From Diatrype stigma (taxonomy: Eukaryota > Ascomycota > Sordariomycetes > Xylariales > Diatrypaceae): a stretch of DNA of 64,000 bases. A program made the translations under genes and the position numbers. Each line of letters begins with the position of its first letter. Within the stretch, counting starts at the first letter, position 1. The stretch lies in assembly GCA_022225965.2 (NCBI GenBank), contig JAKJXP020000122.1:1-64000 (forward strand), written 5' to 3'. The notes under the pieces are model-generated. The model saw only the letters and a list, made by a program, of their open reading frames with translations, had not been told where the DNA came from and made no database searches. Shown piece after piece: positions 58,801 through 64,000 of this stretch.

Positions 58801-61800
58801 TTAATTTTACAAATTCAAAGCTTTTATTTTTTTTGGGCTATTTATATATGCGATTTTTTTAAAAAAAATGATTATTATATTATTATGTAATGCTATTTAA
58901 AAAGAATAATCCGATAAATATAATTTATATACCAGCATTATTATGAACATAATATTAACGCTTTTTAATTAGGCTTTTTGTTTTACTTTTTATATTTTCG
59001 AACGTTCTTTTTGTTAAAGCATTTATTTTTTGTAATTTCTTCGGCATAATACGGTTATATTCCAATTGCCGTAAGCTCCGTTTAAAGGATATCATTAAGT
59101 CCTTATTAAATAAAGGAATATTTATTAAATTAAGGTTTTTTTTTAATAAATCGAAAAAGGCTTCGGGCGTTTTTATAAATAAAGGAAATTATATATTCTT
59201 TATTTTCGTCTTCGTTATTAATTTTTAACGTAAAAGATATTTCTTTTATATAAATAATAATGGGAATTTTAAATTAAAAAATGGCCAGGGATTATATAAA
59301 TTAGGCATAATTTTCGATTAATTTAAAAACGAATTTATCGAATCTGTAAGGCTTAAATTTTTAAGTGCTTTAATATACGTCCCGATTTATTTCGTATCCG
59401 TTAGTATTTTTTTAATTCTTATTAATTCATTTGGGCCGGTTATTACGTATAACCGTTAAAACGTTGCCTTTTCGTTATTTTATAATTATGCTGCCAAGAT
59501 TTAACGTAAATTACGTACAGCTGCATCTTTTATTAATAAATAGGCTTATTCGAATCTTAACGAATTACAAGTAACGTTTTTCGCGCTTATTTTTTTAACC
59601 TTATTAATATTTTTAATATATAAAATGTTTTATTTAATTAACCTTTTTTAATTATTAAAATAACATCACTTAACAAGCAGTTGCAAATTCCGAACGACGA
59701 TAATAACATATCACTAAATCTATAAAAACGAAATTCGGCTAAAACTACGGACTCGAATAATACCAAATAAAATTCGTTTATTAAGCGTTCAGATAATAAA
59801 GAACAAACTAATAAGTTTTATGAGCATTTTTTTTTTTTTACGTTTTAAGCTAATTTATTAAACGATAAAAAGATTATTTCGACTTTTAAAAATAAGCTGG
59901 CTAAAAAAGATATAAAAAAATAACGGCGCTAAATAATTTCATTAACATAAAATTAATATAATAAATATAAAGGCAAATTAAAATAATATATATAGGATTT
60001 AGGTTTTCTTTAACATTTTAAGTGCTTTTTTTATAAAGAAAAGCATTTTTTTTAATAATATATTAATAAATAATCGTTATATTTCCATCGGTATTATAAA
60101 GTTAAACCCGTAAACCTTAATATTTTTTCGAAATAAAAATATAATATTAAACTTAAGGCTTACTTTTATTATGCTTTTTAGTTGCATTTTAAAATAAGGC
60201 AAATATTTTAAAATAAGTTTTATTATGGCTTTATTTATATTAATCATTTAAATGAATATAAAAAAAATAAATACTTACAAAATGCTTAATAAAACGAGCA
60301 TTTTGAATTATTACCATTATAATAGCAATTAATACAAGCTCTTTATAAAGAATTAAATTCTGGAATAATATAATTTATACGTATATAGCGATTTTAGGGT
60401 TCTTTTTTTATAATATATTATATATATCGGAGGTTAACCATTTGTTTTATGCTTAATATTTAAATTAAAGCAGCCTTAATATTGTTCTTTCGATGCAGGC
60501 TAAAAAATCGTCGCTATATTGAAATACGTAGGTTATTTTTTAATTCGTTACGAACAAGCAAATAAAGCAAATGGCTTAAATATAATTCCTTAAATCGACC
60601 AGATTAATAACGATTAATATTTATATATTTTAAATATACAACTTTCCATATGCAAATATAATTAATAAGAAATAATAAAATTTAAAAAATTAACTATAAC
60701 GATAAAGGAATTAATAATATAAATATACGAAATTAAGAAAACATATAAATTAATAAAAATGGTAATGCATTTATTTAAATATTAATTATATTATATAAAG
60801 CTTTTTAAGCATAAATAATAAATAAATTGCGCATAATAATATAATTAAAAAGAAAATATTAAATTTTAGCTCTTAAATATAAAATAAAAAAGAAAAGTTT
60901 ATTATTAAGAACTTTAAATCCAAAATAAATATAAAACTTAATTATAATGTATAAATAACGATATCTTAAAATAAAATAATAAAATAAAAATAATAAAAAG
61001 AAAATACCTTAATTTATTATGTATAAAGAAAACTTTTTATAAGTTTATATATATATCGAATATATTATTATAAGGAAAATATAATTATTAAAACATTTTA
61101 TTTTATTATATACATATATGTATTATAAAATCATATATAAATTAAAAACATATATTACTTAAATATACTAAATATATAATAATTATTCCAATATTAATAA
61201 AGAATTATATAAAGGCATATTATTATGCATAAAATAAAAAATATACATCATAAACTTATATTTTTATTACGAATTTATTTTAAGACTATGAATGTCATTA
61301 TTATTCTTTACTTTTTCATGGAAATGATATTATTACATATTTAATTTATTTAATTTTTTCTTAACGTTATTTAAAAACCGCATAAGATTATTTAATAATT
61401 ATTATTTAAAATTACGATATATAAACTTTATAATGCAACTTAATAAACGTAACTGAATTAAAAGAAAAAAGCGAATAAGGCCGCCGTAATAAAAACACTT
61501 TTGGCTTTTATTATAAAAAACGCAATTAGTATATACATTTTTATAAAATCCATAAATTAACCGATAAAAATAAAATAATTGCATGCTAGCAATTTGTATT
61601 ATGGTTTTGTAATAATTATAAAATTCGTCGTATTTGCAATTAATTATTCCATTTTATTAAATTAAATATATATTTAATTTGTTATTATTAATATAAAAAT
61701 CGTTATTTCATAAAAAAACAATCGTAATATATAATACGTTTCGTATTTATTAACGATATATTCCGCGTTTATCTTTATAATTAAGATAATACTAAAAAAT

Positions 61801-61860
61801 CTTAAAATATAAAGGAATATATTATAATAAGGATTTATTAAATTATAATTTTGAAATATC
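55801..61860. other. RIP-type AT-rich DNA, unassigned
   Basis: Six kb with extreme AT content. Minus-strand readings near 59100-59500 show longer protein-like stretches (for example NPWPFFNLKFPL near 59290 and NIPLFNKDLMISFKRSL near 59090), suggesting another ruined transposon gene. I could not name the family. No host gene. Confidence 0.45.
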
Positions 61861-61955
61861 GGTATTATGAATATCCCGGACTCCTTGCTTCTAGCTAGAA
61901 ATGCCGGCGGCGTCGATAACGTCGACTATATATAAGGGCACAATACCGCTATATA
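61861..61955. other. short GC-richer island in RIP DNA
   Basis: About 95 bases with CTCCTTGCTTCTAGCTAG and CCGGCGGCGTCGATAACGTC, much less mutated than both sides. It may mark a junction between adjacent elements or an element end. Confidence 0.5.
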
Positions 61956-64000
61956 ATGTTTAGTATTATTTATTACCAATATAAAAATAAAATTATAAAA
62001 TAATAAAAGCATAAATTGTTATAAAGTATTAAAAATTCCAAGGATTTTTATATAATCCTTAGCAGTATTAAATAAAAATACGTAATATTAAATAATCCTA
62101 GGAATTACTGTATTACGTAATATATGCCCCTTTACGAAATGCCATTTACGTCCTTATAATGGATAATATTTAATATATATAAAAAATACGTAATATTTTT
62201 AGCTTTTATAAATTAAAAAGCAATATTCGATTATTTAATAATTTAATCGCATAATTAAAATTAAAAATTTAATTACATATAAATTTAATCCTTATATTAA
62301 AATATTTTGCCTTACTTATTACGTATAAAGGCCTTAATATTATTTATATCGTATTATTTATTCGATTTTTTATTTTAAAAGCCATTAATAATTTCGAATA
62401 TTTTATATTTCGTTTATTTATTTATTCGGTTTATCCGGTAATATATAATATTAATAGCTTAAATTAACCTTTATAAAATATTCGACAAAGGTTTCGATAA
62501 TTTATGATTTACATGCGTTCGTCGTAACTGCTAAAATTTAATTCGGAATTACGGAATTCGGTTTTAGAATTAAAAATACGTAAAAGCCGGCTTACGAACG
62601 AAGCACCAAAAAAAAACCGGCTTATAGGGATAGCCTTTTCGGATATTTCTTTTCGGAACTACGGAATACGCGCCTAATAAAAGGCAACGTCGTTAAGGGC
62701 CATAATTTTTACGTTACCTCCGTATATAATTCGTATATATTCGATAATATAATTGGCAATTCGTATTTGCCGTTAATTAATATTGCCTTATATTATTGCT
62801 TATAATGCTTCGTCTTTATTTATAACGAAAATCGCATCCGGCATTTTTTTATTAATAAATCGAAATATTATTTCCATAAATATAATTAAAGCGGCATTTA
62901 ATTGCTAAGTAATAATAGCTTTTATAATAATAATTTGTTATATTTAAATGCTATCGAATTAATAAATATCGATAACGACTATTAAAAGTACTTAAGTAAT
63001 GTTTAAAGAAATTTCTAAACGATAGGCTAATAAAGATAAATTATCGATAAGCGATATTACGGTACCGATTAAATTAAATTCGTACGAAGAGCTAAGGTTT
63101 AATCGGCGCTAAATACCGCCGGCGGATATATCCAGCGATATCGCTAAGCCGTTAAGTAATAGGCGTCCGTAAAAGCCGTTAAAGGATAGCTGGCCATATA
63201 AACCGCTAAAGGGCAACTGGCCATATAAGCCGTTCGAAAATAATCTTCTTTATAAACCATTCGGAGAAATTCTTTCCGATAGTCCATTTTAATCCATTCT
63301 TTTTTATAAGTTATTAAGGAACAGCCTTTTATATAAGATACTTATAAGGACTTTTATTTTTAGTAATCGCGGTATTCGTAAATTATCTTTATTCTCGATA
63401 ATAATTGGGGCCTATTATTAAACCGATTAAAACGAGCGCTATTATTGGTTTCGCTAAAAAGACGCATTAAAAGACGCTTAAAAGCTAAAAATTACCCGCA
63501 AGTTTCGTTCGTAATTATTATTTAAATAATACAAATAATTGCTTAAATAATAACGAATATTATTCCGAATATTATTACGGCTAGGATCCGCTTTTATCCA
63601 TTTTATTAGCTGCTTTCGAATACGACCCTTAATCGTTAAGATATTCTCGGAATATGCTTTAAACAGTTCCTTTTATAAATATTCGGAAATTTTTATTACT
63701 ACCGTAATTTCGGTATTTCGGAAAGCCGTTAAAAAGCGGCTAATTATTTTAAACGGCGGCGGAATATATGCTATTATGCTTGCCTAAAATGTTCGTAATT
63801 AATAAATAATAATTAAGGAATTTTATATAATAAAGGAGCCAATAAGTATTACCGGAAATTAAGTATTAAGTATATTATATGCTATATTAAGGCAAATATA
63901 TAAATAAGTAATTCCTATTATTTTAAGTAATTAATAAATAAATTAATAATTTCTTAATAGCAATTATTAACTTTATTCATTATTTTTATATAATAAATAA
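61956..64000. other. RIP-type AT-rich DNA continuing past the window edge
   Basis: Stop-dense. From about 62500 CpG-containing words become commoner and the minus strand shows protein-like readings, including a short repetitive segment at 63155-63235. It is probably part of another degraded repeat that runs beyond the window. Confidence 0.45.
63155..63235 (-). repeat. 27-bp repeat encoding a 9-residue motif
   Basis: On the minus strand about three tandem units read GLYGQLPFS, GLYGQLSFN and GFYGRLLLN within a longer stop-interrupted frame. Such Gly/Tyr/Gln-type repeats suggest part of a transposon structural protein. The identity is unknown. Confidence 0.5.

Noticed and set aside
48073..61584. 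Scattered hydrophobic ORFs of 60-86 codons
   Set aside because: Ile/Phe/Tyr/Asn-rich frames are expected by chance in DNA this AT-rich; none has a domain or a gene-like context.

Overview
The window looks like nuclear DNA of a filamentous ascomycete (Pezizomycotina, most likely Sordariomycetes; the class is an inference). The evidence is short introns with GTAAGT-like donors and YAG acceptors, fungal housekeeping genes (UBP8, GAA1, MOG1, RBD2, YTP1, RSA3 and SprT/HMG-type proteins), and long AT-rich blocks in which CpA/TpG is rare while CpG survives. That last pattern is the signature of repeat-induced point mutation (RIP), the fungal defence that mutates duplicated DNA.

Layout. 1-316 is GC-balanced unique flank. 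317-5852 is a complete but RIP-destroyed Ty3/Gypsy-type LTR retrotransposon. 5853-20500 is gene-bearing: a frameshifted relic of a STAND/NACHT-type N-terminal domain protein, an RSA3-like ribosome assembly factor, an SRPK-like kinase, a possible small two-exon gene, an intron-containing tRNA-Ser, a GCNA-type SprT protease with an assembly gap in one intron, and a YTP1/DUF2427 membrane protein. 20525-21078 is a MITE-like inverted-repeat element. 21700-22140 is an AT-rich relic. 24374-26231 is a Fot1/pogo DNA transposon with intact 44-bp terminal repeats and a RIP-ruined transposase. 27061-42260 is gene-bearing again: a LACTB2-like metallo-beta-lactamase, the SAGA deubiquitinase UBP8, tRNA-Lys, MOG1, GAA1 and rhomboid RBD2. 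42270-47958 is a second RIP-destroyed LTR element. 47959-48072 is a small unmutated island. 48073-64000 is almost wholly RIP-mutated; it holds a degraded Helitron on the minus strand (about 51350-55800), two tandem arrays and material I could not assign.

The genes do not form a pathway cluster. They are ordinary housekeeping genes in separate units, split by transposon blocks. I rebuilt exon structures by eye from splice signals and reading-frame continuity; every multi-exon model reported with confidence sums to a whole number of codons. No host gene inside the RIP blocks is supported. The most interesting material is the mobile DNA: a RIP-killed Helitron, a Fot1-like element whose ends escaped mutation, and two LTR families that share termini and apparent 4-bp target duplications.
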